Shown: positions 49,851 to 60,283 of the stretch, piece after piece
Numbering within the stretch: the first letter of the stretch is position 1
Layout: every line of letters starts with the position of its first letter
NCBI GenBank assembly: GCA_002050465.1
Contig: MWYX01000057.1
Span: 1-61,485 of the forward strand
Length of the DNA: 61,485 nt
Source: Chitinophagales bacterium 65-1
Lineage (GTDB): Bacteria > Bacteroidota > Bacteroidia > Chitinophagales > Chitinophagaceae
Direction of reading: 5' to 3'
Translations under genes and position numbers: made by a program
The notes under the pieces: generated by a model
Told to the model about the DNA's origin: nothing
Databases searched by the model: none
Seen by the model: only the letters and a program-made list of their open reading frames with translations

Positions 49851-52573
49851 AAACCTGATTTAGGACTTATATTGATACTATAGAAACGATACCTCCCTAC
49901 AGGAGACAGATTGATTGACATTTGCCAGCAATGCATTTCTCTTGATATGGAAACAGAAATGGTACCCAACTCATGATGCGTAATATTATAAAAACCATTT
50001 ACACCCATCTGCCATTTTGGTGTAAGGTTTAAAGTTCCTCCGAAAGTAACATCCTGGTTAAAATCTGTTTTAAAGCCACTGTAGTCAGATTTAAATACCC
50101 TATCAAAGCGAAGTGCATATGAAAAATTAAATGACCATGGTATACTAAAGTCAGCATACTCACCGGGATTATTTCTAATATATGCCAACTCATTTTGATA
50201 TTCATCTGTATTATATCCCCGGGGATAATCATTAGTTCGCAGTTCCGGTTGTGTTGTATTTTTTTTCGTTTTATCACCTCCGCTAAACTGTGTTGACATA
50301 GAAACATTCCCATTAATCAATCTCCCAAACGATAAAGGTTTTCTCTTCCATAGTAAAGTTTTTAATCGTCTTCCGGAGATAGGATCTGCATCATATGGGT
50401 CTATCTGCGCACCTGCAGTTATGTTCAATTTGTTACTGAATAAAGAACTGCGGGCATTGACACTAAAATTGCCAAGAGCAAATGAATCTGCAACCAGGTT
50501 ATAATTTCCATTTAAGCTCAATCCATCAATAAGAGTTACTTTTTTTATTGCATTTTCCCCGGTATCTTTTTTATTACGAACTTTCATCTGAAGATTATTA
50601 TCAAGTCCGAAACCAATACCACCAAACCTTCCTGAACCATAAGGGCTAAAAACATTTCCTTCAAAAACGGAGAATTGAGCCATGTTATTTGCAGTATCAA
50701 TCTGAGTGAAATAATAGTTCCTGCTGTTAAAATCAGGGTTGTAATTGAAACTTAGGTTTGGCGTCATTTCATGACGAATAGCCTGTATTTTGGCATCTTT
50801 ATTTTTGGAAGTGAACATTCCAAATATCCTTGTAGAAACTCCCATACCAAAACTCATTTGCCTTGCAGTATAAAAACCTCTTGTTATTGTTGTATCTACC
50901 TTCTTTAAACCCGGATTCCAGCTTCTGATAAACTTTCTTTGATACCACGTTTCATCATAACTAACTGATGGTGCAAATTGAAAAGCACCCATGGGGGGCA
51001 CAGAAAGCGTTATGGGGATTGAATGATGTGCACCCCACTGAAATGTATCCAGTATATGGCGGAAAATATTAGTGGTTGTATCATAAAAAGAAAACAGGCT
51101 TTTGGCGTTTCCATTATAGCCAATACCAAGGCTTTCATACCACTTTGGCGTACCAACTGCTTCTTTTTCTCTAAAAGGATATAAGGTGCTTAAATTAAAT
51201 GCAACATCAGGCAGGTTAATATTGATAAGTTTTAAGTTGGTGTTTTGATTATGATTGGCAGATACCGTTAAATTATAGGGCTTGTCTTTCCACCCCTCGC
51301 CAAGGCCTTCCAGAGTACCCGTTTTTGAATAAGTGATGGAAGAATTAAGCTGGTTACTAAAATTTTTATATGGGTTGTCAGGAACATACCTGTTATAGCT
51401 GCTGCTGCCGGCATTTACATTAGCCATAAAACTTACGCCGGGCCTGGCTTTGCTATCTACAGCATGGCTCCATTGAATATTGTAACTCTTGTTTTTTGAA
51501 TAATCAGGATCTCCTTTAAAATTTTGTTTAAAGTTTTGCATACTAAATGCAAGATTGCCATTATATCGATATTTTTTGGTGTACCTCGGATTCACATTAA
51601 GGGTCCATCCCCCGTATGAATATATATTTGCTCTTGTAGTAATATCCCAGTAATCGCTCAACACTTTATAATAGCCTAATCCTTCCATAGCCAGCCCTAA
51701 CTGTTCATTTGCTGCAAAGGAAGGCATAAGAAATCCGGATCGTCGTCCCTGGCTTAAAGGGTAGATCCCAAATGGCAAATAAACGGGTACCGGCACTCCT
51801 TCAAATTCCGGATGAACAGGGCCGGTAATTGCTAATTTTTTGCTGATAAGTTTCATCCTGTTACTTACAAATGCAAAATGCGGAGTATCCAAATCGCATG
51901 TAGTAATTCTTGCACGCTCTGCAAAAAAAACATCGTTACTTATTTTTTTAATTTTTTCTCCATACACATACATCTCGCCTTGTTGAGTATAAGTACTTTT
52001 TGTAAGTCCTTTTCCTGACTTCATGTTAAACCTGATAGAATCACTTTGTGATTTAAAATCTGCCTGCGTAAAGGTTGGTAAGGAAATTACTTTTCCACTG
52101 CTGTCTCTTTTTATTGATGCTGTAATATTTCCTGTAGCCTGGTCAAATTCAATAATCGGGGCGCTTAAGTTATTATCCTTGTATTGCGTGGTTGTTTTTG
52201 TTCCATACATAATGATTTTATTTGTAGGCACATCTAATATCATTGAATCCTCTGCACTATATTCAACCACAGCATCAAGAGAATCCTTTGAAATTTTAAT
52301 GTCAAGGGTATCATTCTTTTCAATCACTATGATGGTATCCGTTCTTACATTTTTATTTTTGGGTGGAATTGTATCTGTAATTATCATAGATGTTTTATTT
52401 GATAAAACATTTTTTTTACCAGGCTTAATTGTATCCTGAAAAGCAGTTAAATTATTGTGAAATACCTCAGATATCTTAAGTTTATTCTTACTTTGAACAG
52501 TCAATATCGTAAAGAGAAAGGCAACAAGAGATGCTAAATTGTATTTTGCTCTAACTTTGTTTGCATTATTCAT
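49799..52573 (-). CDS. lptD: LPS-assembly protein LptD (Bacteroidota type)
   Basis: 924 residues; start ATG 52573 chosen over a TTG at 52588. A signal-like helix (LASLVAFLFTILTVQ), a disordered Ser/Asp-rich region, an OstA-like domain (about 110-250: EYSAEDSMILDVPTNKIIMYG, ARITTCDLDTPHFAFVSNRM), then a large beta-barrel (GFLMPSFAANEQLGLAMEGLG, NITHHELGTISVSISREMHCW) ending in strand pairs SINLSPVGRYRFYSINISPK. This is the LptD_2 pattern. It inserts LPS in the outer leaflet. The C-terminal 15 or so residues lie inside the duplicated junction. Divergent to the amidase, with OstA-like and MlaD-like genes on the other strand. Confidence 0.9.
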   Translation of the reverse strand: MNNANKVRAKYNLASLVAFLFTILTVQSKNKLKISEVFHNNLTAFQDTIKPGKKNVLSNKTSMIITDTIPPKNKNVRTDTIIVIEKNDTLDIKISKDSLDAVVEYSAEDSMILDVPTNKIIMYGTKTTTQYKDNNLSAPIIEFDQATGNITASIKRDSSGKVISLPTFTQADFKSQSDSIRFNMKSGKGLTKSTYTQQGEMYVYGEKIKKISNDVFFAERARITTCDLDTPHFAFVSNRMKLISKKLAITGPVHPEFEGVPVPVYLPFGIYPLSQGRRSGFLMPSFAANEQLGLAMEGLGYYKVLSDYWDITTRANIYSYGGWTLNVNPRYTKKYRYNGNLAFSMQNFKQNFKGDPDYSKNKSYNIQWSHAVDSKARPGVSFMANVNAGSSSYNRYVPDNPYKNFSNQLNSSITYSKTGTLEGLGEGWKDKPYNLTVSANHNQNTNLKLININLPDVAFNLSTLYPFREKEAVGTPKWYESLGIGYNGNAKSLFSFYDTTTNIFRHILDTFQWGAHHSIPITLSVPPMGAFQFAPSVSYDETWYQRKFIRSWNPGLKKVDTTITRGFYTARQMSFGMGVSTRIFGMFTSKNKDAKIQAIRHEMTPNLSFNYNPDFNSRNYYFTQIDTANNMAQFSVFEGNVFSPYGSGRFGGIGFGLDNNLQMKVRNKKDTGENAIKKVTLIDGLSLNGNYNLVADSFALGNFSVNARSSLFSNKLNITAGAQIDPYDADPISGRRLKTLLWKRKPLSFGRLINGNVSMSTQFSGGDKTKKNTTQPELRTNDYPRGYNTDEYQNELAYIRNNPGEYADFSIPWSFNFSYALRFDRVFKSDYSGFKTDFNQDVTFGGTLNLTPKWQMGVNGFYNITHHELGTISVSISREMHCWQMSINLSPVGRYRFYSINISPKSGLLRDLRINRTRSFYSGL

Positions 52574-52660
52574 AGCAGTAGTAATCAAAAATAGTTATAA
52601 TAGCATTAACAATTTGTGAAGATTGAGCAGGATGTAATTGTTTAAAATATTAAATATCCC

Positions 52661-53632
52661 ATGTTGAAAATAAAAGAGTCTGGTATTAGTTTATTCGCTG
52701 CATTCATATTGTCAATCTTTTGTTTAAATATTTCCGCTCAAACACCAAAAAAAATCAGAACGATTATAGTTGATGCCGGACACGGGGGAACCGATGCAGG
52801 AGCTCATGGCGAATATGAAGGCACTTTAGGGTCTCTGGAAAAACACATCACACTTGCTATTTCCAATAAATTGGTTGCTGAATTAAAAAAGCAATTACCT
52901 GATACAAAAATAGTACCCACCAGAACCACTGATATTTATCAGGCTCCCAGAGAGAAAGCAAGGATTGCTAACGATAATCGTGGAGATTTATTTATATGTA
53001 TCCATGCAGATGCGGTGGCATTAAAAACAGGCTCTAGAATTATTGGATACAAAACTGAAACTTACACAACAACCAAATATATTGGCAAAGGAAAAAAGAA
53101 AAAGAAAATTGTAACACCTCATACACGGGAAGTGCCTATAAAACAATACTTTAAAATACCCACCACACGTAAAGGAACAAGTACATTAATATTTGCTGCC
53201 AATAAAACAAATGATAAGATCAGGGCTATGCAAAACAGTGATCTTATGATACCCGATGTGGATGACAGTACACTCAATATTAATTATGATAGTCCCGAAT
53301 GGAAAGCCAATGCACTTTTATATACCCAAAATTATTTTAAAAAGAGTTACAAATTAGGCTCGCTCATACAGGATGAAATTACAAATATGGGCCGGGAGAA
53401 CCTTGGTGTTTGGCAGCGGGAAAAAGGAATAGCAGTTTTACAGGCCACTCAAATGCCGGCGGTTTTAATCGAAACCGGTTTTATTGCAAATCCTGAAGAT
53501 GAACGCTATTTAAACAGTGAAAAAGGCCAGCAGGAAATTGCGGAAGCCATTGCTAAAGCAATCAAAAAATATAAAGACCAGGTAGAAAATCCAAAGCCAG
53601 CTACCCAGTTAAATGAGACCACATCCAAATAA
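52661..53632 (+). CDS. N-acetylmuramoyl-L-alanine amidase (Amidase_3)
   Basis: 323 residues with a signal peptide (LFAAFILSIFCLNISAQ). Amidase_3 zinc ligands: IVDAGHGGTDAGAHG (His), the catalytic/ligand Glu in LEKHITLAI, FICIHADAVAL (His), and VLIETGFIANPEDERYL (Glu). It cleaves the bond between muramic acid and L-Ala, separating daughter cells. An insert around residues 130-195 (Lys-rich, RKGTSTLIFAANKTND) extends the middle loop. Followed by mlaD-like and ostA-like genes. Confidence 0.92.
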   Translation: MLKIKESGISLFAAFILSIFCLNISAQTPKKIRTIIVDAGHGGTDAGAHGEYEGTLGSLEKHITLAISNKLVAELKKQLPDTKIVPTRTTDIYQAPREKARIANDNRGDLFICIHADAVALKTGSRIIGYKTETYTTTKYIGKGKKKKKIVTPHTREVPIKQYFKIPTTRKGTSTLIFAANKTNDKIRAMQNSDLMIPDVDDSTLNINYDSPEWKANALLYTQNYFKKSYKLGSLIQDEITNMGRENLGVWQREKGIAVLQATQMPAVLIETGFIANPEDERYLNSEKGQQEIAEAIAKAIKKYKDQVENPKPATQLNETTSK

Positions 53633-53774
53633 TTATGATGTATTTGGTAATCTTTTCATCTATACAGGAAATATAATCGTAGCTTATAGCTAATAAACTT
53701 TTCCTATTTTCGTATATAGTAAAAAATAAGTGTTAATAACATCCGGGAAGAGGATCAACTATAAAAAATAGTCA

Positions 53775-54812
53775 ATGAAAATTAATAATGAAACAAAAAT
53801 TGGTATCCTTGCCGTAGTGGGTATTTTGGCACTTATATTCGGCTTCAATTTTCTTAAAGGAAAAAGTTTTTTTAAGAAAGAAAATCATGTATATGCTATT
53901 TTTGAAGATATACAGGGATTGGGTAAATCAAATCCTGTTGTAATAAATGGCCTTCAGATAGGACATATAGCTGATCTGGATGGTGGAAAGCTGTTAAAAA
54001 GAATTGTAGTTACTGTAGAGCTTACGTCAGACGTTTTAATACCTAACAATTCATTGGCTGTTATCAATCCCAGTTTATTAGGCAGCGTTTCCTTAGAAGT
54101 GAAATTAGGTAATTCAAATACCTATATAAAACCCGGCGATACTTTATTAACTACACTTAGCGGCGGCGCTTTTGATGAAGCATTGAAAATGATAAATCCT
54201 GTTTTGTATGAAGTTAGAAACGCCGTTAAATCCCTGGATTCTGTTTTGCATATTATATCAAACGTTTTTGATCCCAATACAAAGAATAATATAAAAGGCG
54301 TAATAGAAAATTTAAATACGGTTACTGCTTCTTTTACCATTTCTGCCTCTTCTTTACAAACTCTTTTAAATCCGCGTTCAGGTGCATTGGCACAGTCATT
54401 AAATAATGTAAATGCTTTTACAGGCAACCTCACCGCAAATAATGAAAAGCTTAATAGTATTATGAACAATGCAGAAATAGCAAGTACTAAATTTGCAAAT
54501 ATTAACCTGCAGCGAACGTTAAATACCTTAGACAGCGCTGCCAACCAGTTAAGAGCAGGTATAGCTAAGATTAACAGCACCAGTGGATCTCTTGGTTTAT
54601 TACTGAATGATACAAAGCTGTATGATAACCTTGCAGGCACCAGCAATAAATTAAATATTTTAATAGATGATATCCGTGTGCATCCCAAAAGATATTTAAC
54701 TATATCTGTTTTTGGTAAAAGGGATAAGGGAAATTATATTACAGCCCCTCTTATAGATGATACACTGATACTAATAAATGACACATCCAAACTTCCTGAA
54801 AAATCAAAATGA
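53775..54812 (+). CDS. MlaD/Mce-domain lipid transport protein
   Basis: 345 residues: N-terminal membrane anchor (IGILAVVGILALIFGFNFL), the Mce domain (about 35-115: VYAIFEDIQGLGKSNPVVINGLQIGHI, SLLGSVSLEVKLGN), and a helical C-terminal region of repeated NTxxxNL patterns that forms the inter-membrane part. Mce proteins shuttle phospholipids between membranes as partners of MlaE/MlaF. The other Mla subunits are not in this window. The stop overlaps the start of the OstA-like gene by four bases. Confidence 0.9.
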   Translation: MKINNETKIGILAVVGILALIFGFNFLKGKSFFKKENHVYAIFEDIQGLGKSNPVVINGLQIGHIADLDGGKLLKRIVVTVELTSDVLIPNNSLAVINPSLLGSVSLEVKLGNSNTYIKPGDTLLTTLSGGAFDEALKMINPVLYEVRNAVKSLDSVLHIISNVFDPNTKNNIKGVIENLNTVTASFTISASSLQTLLNPRSGALAQSLNNVNAFTGNLTANNEKLNSIMNNAEIASTKFANINLQRTLNTLDSAANQLRAGIAKINSTSGSLGLLLNDTKLYDNLAGTSNKLNILIDDIRVHPKRYLTISVFGKRDKGNYITAPLIDDTLILINDTSKLPEKSK

Positions 54813-56539
54813 GGAAGGCTCTCTATTTTTTTTGGTTATTACTCTTAATTTTTTTTGATAACCTTTCTTTTGCGCAGATCAATCCAACAGCACCGTCTGA
54901 TAACCTTAGAACGATTCGGATTATTGAGGGAAAGATGCTTAGTGAAAAAACGATTGATTCTGTTACAAAAGTAGAAACAATTGCAGGTGATGTTGTTATT
55001 TATGAAGGCACAACTAAATTTACCTGCGACAGCGCTGTTATTAACCGGAGATTAAATGTGATGGAAGCGTTTGGTAACGTTCGTATAAATGAAGGAGATA
55101 GTGTTTTTACATCTTCTCAATACATAAAATATTTAGCTAATGAAAGAATAGCTTACTTAAAACGAAATGTTAGGCTTACAGATAAAAGGTCAACGCTTAC
55201 CACCCAGGCACTTGAGTATAATTTATCTACCGGCATAGCAAAATACAATACAGGAGGTAGGGTAGTTAACGCTAAAACCATACTCACAAGCACACAAGGG
55301 ATTTATTACGAGCAAACGAAGGATATTTATTTTATCAACAGGGTTACTGTTGTTGATCCAAAAACGAATATAAAAGCAGATTCACTTTTATATAATACAC
55401 TAACACAAAAATTAAACTTTATTGGCCCAACTTATATAAAGAACAAGGATGGTGATATATTTACAAGCCAGGGCACCTATGACCTGAAAAGCGGAGACGC
55501 TTTTTTTGGCAACCGTACATTGGTAAAAGACAGCAGCGGCAGGATATACCAGGCTTTAAACATTGTTTTTGATTATAAAGCAGGGCAGGCACAATTAGAA
55601 GGAAATGCAGTAATTAAAGATTCAGCAAATCGCTTTATTGTTACAGGTAATCAAATCTTTTTAAGTAAAAAAAATAATTCATTTCTGGCTACAAAAAAAC
55701 CTGTTTTGGTAATATGGCAGGATAAAGACACAACTTATATATCGGGTGATACATTGTTTTCAGGATTTACAAAAAAAGTTTACAACGATGATATTATTCC
55801 TGAAGAAAAGCAGGGTACCAGCACCAATACAGTTTCGGTAAATTCAAAAAGCCTGGTGATAAAAGATTCATTGAATAAAGATTCAGCAAAGGTTATTAAT
55901 ACAAAAAGGGATACTTCAGAGCTAAAGCAGATAAGCAAAACAAAATTTATTAATAGCGCTAAACCTGATACTTCTATAAGGTATTTTTTAGCCTATCATA
56001 ATGTAAAAATATTTAATGATTCTTTGCAGGCAGTAAGTGATAGTTTGTTTTATTCAGGCGCAGATTCGGCTTTCAGGCTTTTTTATGATCCAGTTATCTG
56101 GAGCGGCAAAAACCAGATTACGGGTGATACTATCTTTTTATATACAAAAAATAAAAAAGCTGACAGGGTATATGTTTTTGACAACGGGATTATGGTGAAT
56201 AAAATAAATTCAGAATTTTATAACCAGATTTCGGGTAAAACCATCAATGGCTATTTTGTAAACGGCGTTATTGATAATATGAAAGTTAAAGGATCACCTG
56301 CTGAAAGTATTTACTTTGTACAGGATAAAGACAGTGCTTTTACAGGAATGAACCGGGCTGATGGTTCTGTAATTGACATGTTATTTATAAACCAGCAGCT
56401 TAATAAAGTAAAATTTATCAATGATGTTCATGGAAAATTATATCCCATCCGCCAGATACCGCAAGATCAAAAATATCTGAAAAAATTTGTGTGGCTTGAA
56501 AGCAGGCGGCCTAAAAATAAGCTGGAGCTTTTTGAATAA
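54809..56539 (+). CDS. OstA/LptA-like protein
   Basis: 576 residues with a signal peptide (ALYFFWLLLLIFFDNLSFAQ). The chain is a series of OstA-type beta-jellyroll repeats: SVTKVETIAGDVVIYEG, TKFTCDSAVINRRLNVMEAFG (split by strands), KADSLLYNTLTQKLNFIG, GDIFTSQGTYDLKSGDAFF, and a second half with TLFSGFTKKVYN and SVSDSLFYSG-like blocks. LptA homologues form the periplasmic bridge carrying LPS between the membranes; the Bacteroidota proteins are longer than E. coli LptA (185 aa). It overlaps the MlaD-like gene and precedes nnrD by 16 bp. Confidence 0.87.
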   Translation: MRKALYFFWLLLLIFFDNLSFAQINPTAPSDNLRTIRIIEGKMLSEKTIDSVTKVETIAGDVVIYEGTTKFTCDSAVINRRLNVMEAFGNVRINEGDSVFTSSQYIKYLANERIAYLKRNVRLTDKRSTLTTQALEYNLSTGIAKYNTGGRVVNAKTILTSTQGIYYEQTKDIYFINRVTVVDPKTNIKADSLLYNTLTQKLNFIGPTYIKNKDGDIFTSQGTYDLKSGDAFFGNRTLVKDSSGRIYQALNIVFDYKAGQAQLEGNAVIKDSANRFIVTGNQIFLSKKNNSFLATKKPVLVIWQDKDTTYISGDTLFSGFTKKVYNDDIIPEEKQGTSTNTVSVNSKSLVIKDSLNKDSAKVINTKRDTSELKQISKTKFINSAKPDTSIRYFLAYHNVKIFNDSLQAVSDSLFYSGADSAFRLFYDPVIWSGKNQITGDTIFLYTKNKKADRVYVFDNGIMVNKINSEFYNQISGKTINGYFVNGVIDNMKVKGSPAESIYFVQDKDSAFTGMNRADGSVIDMLFINQQLNKVKFINDVHGKLYPIRQIPQDQKYLKKFVWLESRRPKNKLELFE

Positions 56540-56555
56540 TACTCGTTATGTAAAA

Positions 56556-57410
56556 ATGGATGAACATACACAAGACCAGTTTCTTGATAGTGCCTTTATA
56601 AATGCACTCATAAAACCAAGAGACCCATTTTCCCATAAAGGAAATTATGGGCATGCATGCTTGATTACGGGAAGTATAGGATTGATGGGGGCAGCAGTGT
56701 TAGCAGTAAAAGCCTGCCTGCGATCAGGTGCCGGGAAAGTAACCGCTTATACCCCAGGAATTGGATATGATATTATGCAGATATCTACTCCTGAAGCCAT
56801 GACAAAAGTTACTGGCGATAATTTTATTTCATCTGCGGAGGATATTCAAAAATTTGATTCTCTTGGTATAGGTCCCGGGCTTGGTTTATATGAATCACAT
56901 AAGGATCTTTTGAAAAATGTTTTCTTAACGTTTAAAAATCCTGTTGTTGTAGATGCGGATGCTTTAAATATTTTGTCTCAACATAAAGAGTTAATTCAAT
57001 TACTTCCGCCAGGATCCATCATAACTCCGCATTATGTAGAATTTGAACGATTATTTGGAAAAACTAAAACAGATGCAGAACGAATAGAACTTGCCTCGGA
57101 AATATCGCAGCAAAATAATATTTACATTGTATTAAAAGGTCATCACACTTTGATTGCAACTCCTGATAAAAAACGATATTTTAATACCACAGGGAATGCA
57201 GGAATGGCAACGGGGGGTAGTGGCGATGTTTTAACCGGTATAACTACAGGTTTATTAGCGCAGGGGTACTCATCATTACATGCATGTTTAATTGGTGTTT
57301 ATCTGCATGGACTTGCTGGTGATATTGCGGCAGAAAAATTTTCGCAGGAAGCCATGATTGCAGGAGATATAATTGATTATTTAGGAGAAGCTTTTAAGCA
57401 GCTAAAATAG
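56556..57410 (+). CDS. nnrD: ADP-dependent NAD(P)H-hydrate dehydratase
   Basis: 284 residues with start at ATG 56556 (MDEHTQDQFLDSAFINALI). Ribokinase-like fold with family motifs: KGNYGHACLITGSIGLMGAA, RSGAGKVT, VVVDADALNI, ITPHYVEFERL and the anion-hole/ADP motif GNAGMATGGSGDVLTGI. It repairs hydrated NAD(P)H. Only the dehydratase domain is present; the epimerase (NnrE) half that is fused in E. coli is missing here. End of the OstA-like run. Confidence 0.92.
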   Translation: MDEHTQDQFLDSAFINALIKPRDPFSHKGNYGHACLITGSIGLMGAAVLAVKACLRSGAGKVTAYTPGIGYDIMQISTPEAMTKVTGDNFISSAEDIQKFDSLGIGPGLGLYESHKDLLKNVFLTFKNPVVVDADALNILSQHKELIQLLPPGSIITPHYVEFERLFGKTKTDAERIELASEISQQNNIYIVLKGHHTLIATPDKKRYFNTTGNAGMATGGSGDVLTGITTGLLAQGYSSLHACLIGVYLHGLAGDIAAEKFSQEAMIAGDIIDYLGEAFKQLK

Positions 57411-57444
57411 TTATACGTATAAATTAAATTTGTTTGTAGTATAA

Positions 57445-57573
57445 ATGTGTTGTCAGATGATTTTAAATTTTTCTCCACAAGAAGTCCTTCGGAAAAAAAT
57501 TGAGGTAATAAGCAGCGAAGATTTTTTTGAAAAGTATTTGCTGAATCCTTCTTTAAGACGACGTAAAAGGTAA
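57445..57573 (+). CDS. Possible small ORF, 42 codons
   Basis: MCCQMILNFSPQEVLRKKIE then VISSEDFFEKYLLNPSLRRR and KR, starting 35 bases after the nnrD stop. Charged and free of stops, so coding-like, but no family known; it could be a remnant of a longer gene. Confidence 0.3.
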   Translation: MCCQMILNFSPQEVLRKKIEVISSEDFFEKYLLNPSLRRRKR

Positions 57574-57783
57574 CTGACCGCTGCAATAGGGATTGAAACG
57601 GAAAGCCCGAAGCGTAGAATTGGTCTTGTGCGTATGCGGTGAGGCTTGCAGTGTAAAGCCCGGCCCTGTGTTACAAAGTAAGGCGAGTGTACGAGCCATA
57701 ACTTTTGTTACACAGGGAATTGCCCAATGCTTTTTAAACTTAAACAATCAAAATCAATTAACCCTTTTTAGCGGTATTTACCC
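57574..57783. other. Intergenic region with structured elements, upstream of hppA
   Basis: A long imperfect hairpin spans 57664-57717 (CCCTGTGT / ACACAGGG arm, then TACAAAGT / ACTTTTGT with a mismatch and a bulge). Upstream, two similar motifs GGAAAGCCCG (57600-57609) and GTAAAGCCCGGCC (57653-57665) suggest an internal repeat. Two overlapping ORFs on opposite strands lie here and are treated as shadows. Confidence 0.5.
57664..57717. repeat. Long palindrome upstream of hppA
   Basis: CCCTGTGTT (57664-57672) faces ACACAGGG (57710-57717), extended inward by ACAAA/TTTGT and GT/AC; inner GGC/GCC pairs add to it. Total about 15-18 paired bases. Could be a transcript end or a repeat element. Confidence 0.6.
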
Positions 57784-57791
57784 TATTTTTG
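57784..57791 (+). promoter_or_regulatory. Putative -7 box of hppA
   Basis: TATTTTTG matches TAnnTTTG, 27 bases before the ATG at 57819. No clear -33 TTG at the expected spacing. Confidence 0.4.
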
Positions 57792-57818
57792 CCACCCAAA
57801 AAATTAAGAAATAACCAT

Positions 57819-60263
57819 ATGGAGAATCTGATCTATGTAATTCCGGCAATGGGTATTGTTGGATTGTTGTACACATTTATAAAGTACCAGTGGGTGAGTA
57901 AGCAGGATGCAGGCACCCCACGTATGCAGGAGATAAGTGCGTATATAGCTGAGGGCGCAATGGCTTTTTTAAAAGCGGAATGGAAGATACTCTCTTATTT
58001 TGTTGTGATCGGCGCTTTGCTCCTTGCTGTTATGGGATTATCAAATGATAACAGCCATTGGAGTATTGCTTTTTCCTTTATTGTTGGCGCATTCTTTAGC
58101 GCCCTGGCAGGATATATTGGTATGAGAGCTGCTACAAAAGCTAATGTACGAACGGCACAGGCTGCCCGTACCAGCTTGTCAAAAGCATTAAATGTTTCTT
58201 TCACCGGCGGCAGTGTAATGGGATTGGGTGTTGCAGGCTTAGCAGTATTAGGATTAGGAGGATTGTTTATTATATTAAAAGCAATTTTTGCACCGCACTC
58301 ACTGGCTGATTCGGTTGAAATGGAACGTACCATTGAAATTTTAACCGGCTTTAGTTTAGGGGCAGAAAGTATTGCATTGTTTGCAAGAGTCGGCGGCGGT
58401 ATTTATACAAAAGCTGCTGATGTAGGCGCTGATCTTGTGGGCAAAGTAGAGGCAGGTATTCCTGAAGACGATCCACGCAACCCGGCAACCATTGCAGATA
58501 ATGTTGGTGATAATGTAGGTGATGTTGCAGGTATGGGTGCTGACCTTTTTGGTAGTTATGTTGCCACTGTTCTGGCAACTATGGTTTTGGGAAGGGAAAC
58601 AATTTCTCCAGATGGATTTGGTGGTATGGCTCCTATTCTTCTGCCCATGTTAATTGCAGCAATGGGAATTTTATTTTCTATTGCAGGTACTTTATTTGTA
58701 AAGATTTCTGAAAATTCTCCTCTCAATACCACTGCTGTTCAAAAAGCATTGAACATGGGTAACTGGGGATCAATAATCTTAACTGCTATTGCATCTTATT
58801 TTTTAGTGATTTGGTTATTGCCTGATGTAATGGAGTTAAGAGGTTTTCGGTTTACTAAGGAGGGTGTATTTGGAGCAATAGCCGTTGGGCTTGCAGTAGG
58901 TACATTAATGAGCTTAATAACTGAATATTATACTGCCATGGGTAAGCGGCCTGTTATGAGCATTGTACGTCAATCTTCAACAGGGCATGCTACCAATATT
59001 ATAGGTGGATTGGCCATAGGAATGGAAAGCACATTATACCCGATATTGGTTTTAGCTGCAGGTATTTATGGGTCGTATGCTTGTGCAGGATTATATGGTG
59101 TGGGTATTGCTGCTGCCGGTATGATGGCAACCACAGCCATGCAATTGGCAATAGATGCATTTGGCCCCATAGCTGATAATGCAGGAGGAATAGCAGAAAT
59201 GAGTGAATTGCCAAAAGATGTTCGTGAAAAAACTGATATACTCGATGCCGTAGGAAATACTACAGCTGCCACAGGAAAAGGTTTTGCAATTGCTTCCGCA
59301 GCATTAACTGCACTGGCATTATTTGCTGCTTTTGTTGGTATAGCCCATATTGATGGTATTGATATTTATCGTGCCGATGTTTTATCAGGATTATTTGTGG
59401 GTGCTATGATTCCATTTATTTTTTCATCGCTTGCTATCCGGGCTGTTGGCGAAGCAGCGATGGCAATGGTGGAGGAAGTACGCAGGCAATTCAGAACCAT
59501 CCCGGGAATTATGGAAGGCACCGGTAAACCTGAATATGATAAGTGTGTTGCCATATCTACCAATGCTTCTTTAAAAAAGATGATGCTGCCCGGTGCTATT
59601 GCATTGGGTTCTCCATTGATCGTTGGATTTATTTTTGGCCCGGAAGTGCTGGGAGGTTTTTTAGCCGGTGCAACCGTTAGCGGAGTGTTAATGGGTATGT
59701 TTCAAAACAATGCAGGCGGTGCATGGGATAATGCAAAAAAATCTTTTGAGAAAGGCGCTGTAATAAATGGCGAAACCTATTACAAGGGCTCAGAGCCGCA
59801 CAAAGCATCCGTAACAGGCGATACTGTTGGCGATCCGTTTAAAGATACTTCAGGACCATCCATGAATATTTTAATTAAACTGATGAGTATTGTTTCATTG
59901 GTTATTGCCCCTACCCTTGCAAAAATTCACCATGATAAAATTGTAAATAACAGGCAGCACAAAATGGAAAACCTGATGATGATGGATGGTGACACTACAA
60001 GGCAGTTACAACCGGTTACAACCACCAATAAAGTTGAAAACAGGGGTAAGAAAGTGAGGGCAATGAATAATGCAGATGTTAAAGCACTTATTGGTGGATT
60101 AAAACAGGACGGCCTTATTGAATATGAAGATTATATTGTTGATATTGTTAATGGCCGCTTATATATTGATGGTATTGAGCAACCGGAGGAAGTACAAAAT
60201 AAGTATAAAAAATATTTTGAAGGGAAAGCTGATATTGTAATAAGCGAAAGGAAAGTGAAGTAA
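57819..60263 (+). CDS. hppA: Membrane-bound ion-pumping pyrophosphatase
   Basis: 814 residues with start at ATG 57819 (the longer frame uses a TTG). About 16 TM helices. Catalytic motif [20 protein letters not shown] (about 205-225) and [17 protein letters not shown], then [13 protein letters not shown], whose Ala at the A/K position suggests a K+-dependent enzyme, and [13 protein letters not shown] with [14 protein letters not shown]. It couples pyrophosphate hydrolysis to Na+ or H+ export; the ion cannot be settled. A C-terminal soluble extension of about 105 residues (from about [14 protein letters not shown] to ISERKVK, rich in charged residues) is added to the usual length of about 700. 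Terminator at 60284-60311. Confidence 0.93.
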   Translation: MENLIYVIPAMGIVGLLYTFIKYQWVSKQDAGTPRMQEISAYIAEGAMAFLKAEWKILSYFVVIGALLLAVMGLSNDNSHWSIAFSFIVGAFFSALAGYIGMRAATKANVRTAQAARTSLSKALNVSFTGGSVMGLGVAGLAVLGLGGLFIILKAIFAPHSLADSVEMERTIEILTGFSLGAESIALFARVGGGIYTKAADVGADLVGKVEAGIPEDDPRNPATIADNVGDNVGDVAGMGADLFGSYVATVLATMVLGRETISPDGFGGMAPILLPMLIAAMGILFSIAGTLFVKISENSPLNTTAVQKALNMGNWGSIILTAIASYFLVIWLLPDVMELRGFRFTKEGVFGAIAVGLAVGTLMSLITEYYTAMGKRPVMSIVRQSSTGHATNIIGGLAIGMESTLYPILVLAAGIYGSYACAGLYGVGIAAAGMMATTAMQLAIDAFGPIADNAGGIAEMSELPKDVREKTDILDAVGNTTAATGKGFAIASAALTALALFAAFVGIAHIDGIDIYRADVLSGLFVGAMIPFIFSSLAIRAVGEAAMAMVEEVRRQFRTIPGIMEGTGKPEYDKCVAISTNASLKKMMLPGAIALGSPLIVGFIFGPEVLGGFLAGATVSGVLMGMFQNNAGGAWDNAKKSFEKGAVINGETYYKGSEPHKASVTGDTVGDPFKDTSGPSMNILIKLMSIVSLVIAPTLAKIHHDKIVNNRQHKMENLMMMDGDTTRQLQPVTTTNKVENRGKKVRAMNNADVKALIGGLKQDGLIEYEDYIVDIVNGRLYIDGIEQPEEVQNKYKKYFEGKADIVISERKVK

Positions 60264-60283
60264 TGATATACGAAAACATAGTT

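Noticed and set aside
57586-57597. GGGATTGAAAC-like sequence, similar to the end of some CRISPR repeats
   Set aside because: Only one copy, no spacers and no cas genes.
57553-57814. Two overlapping ORFs on opposite strands upstream of hppA
   Set aside because: Both cover structured repeat-like DNA, overlap each other completely, and show Cys/Pro-rich random composition.
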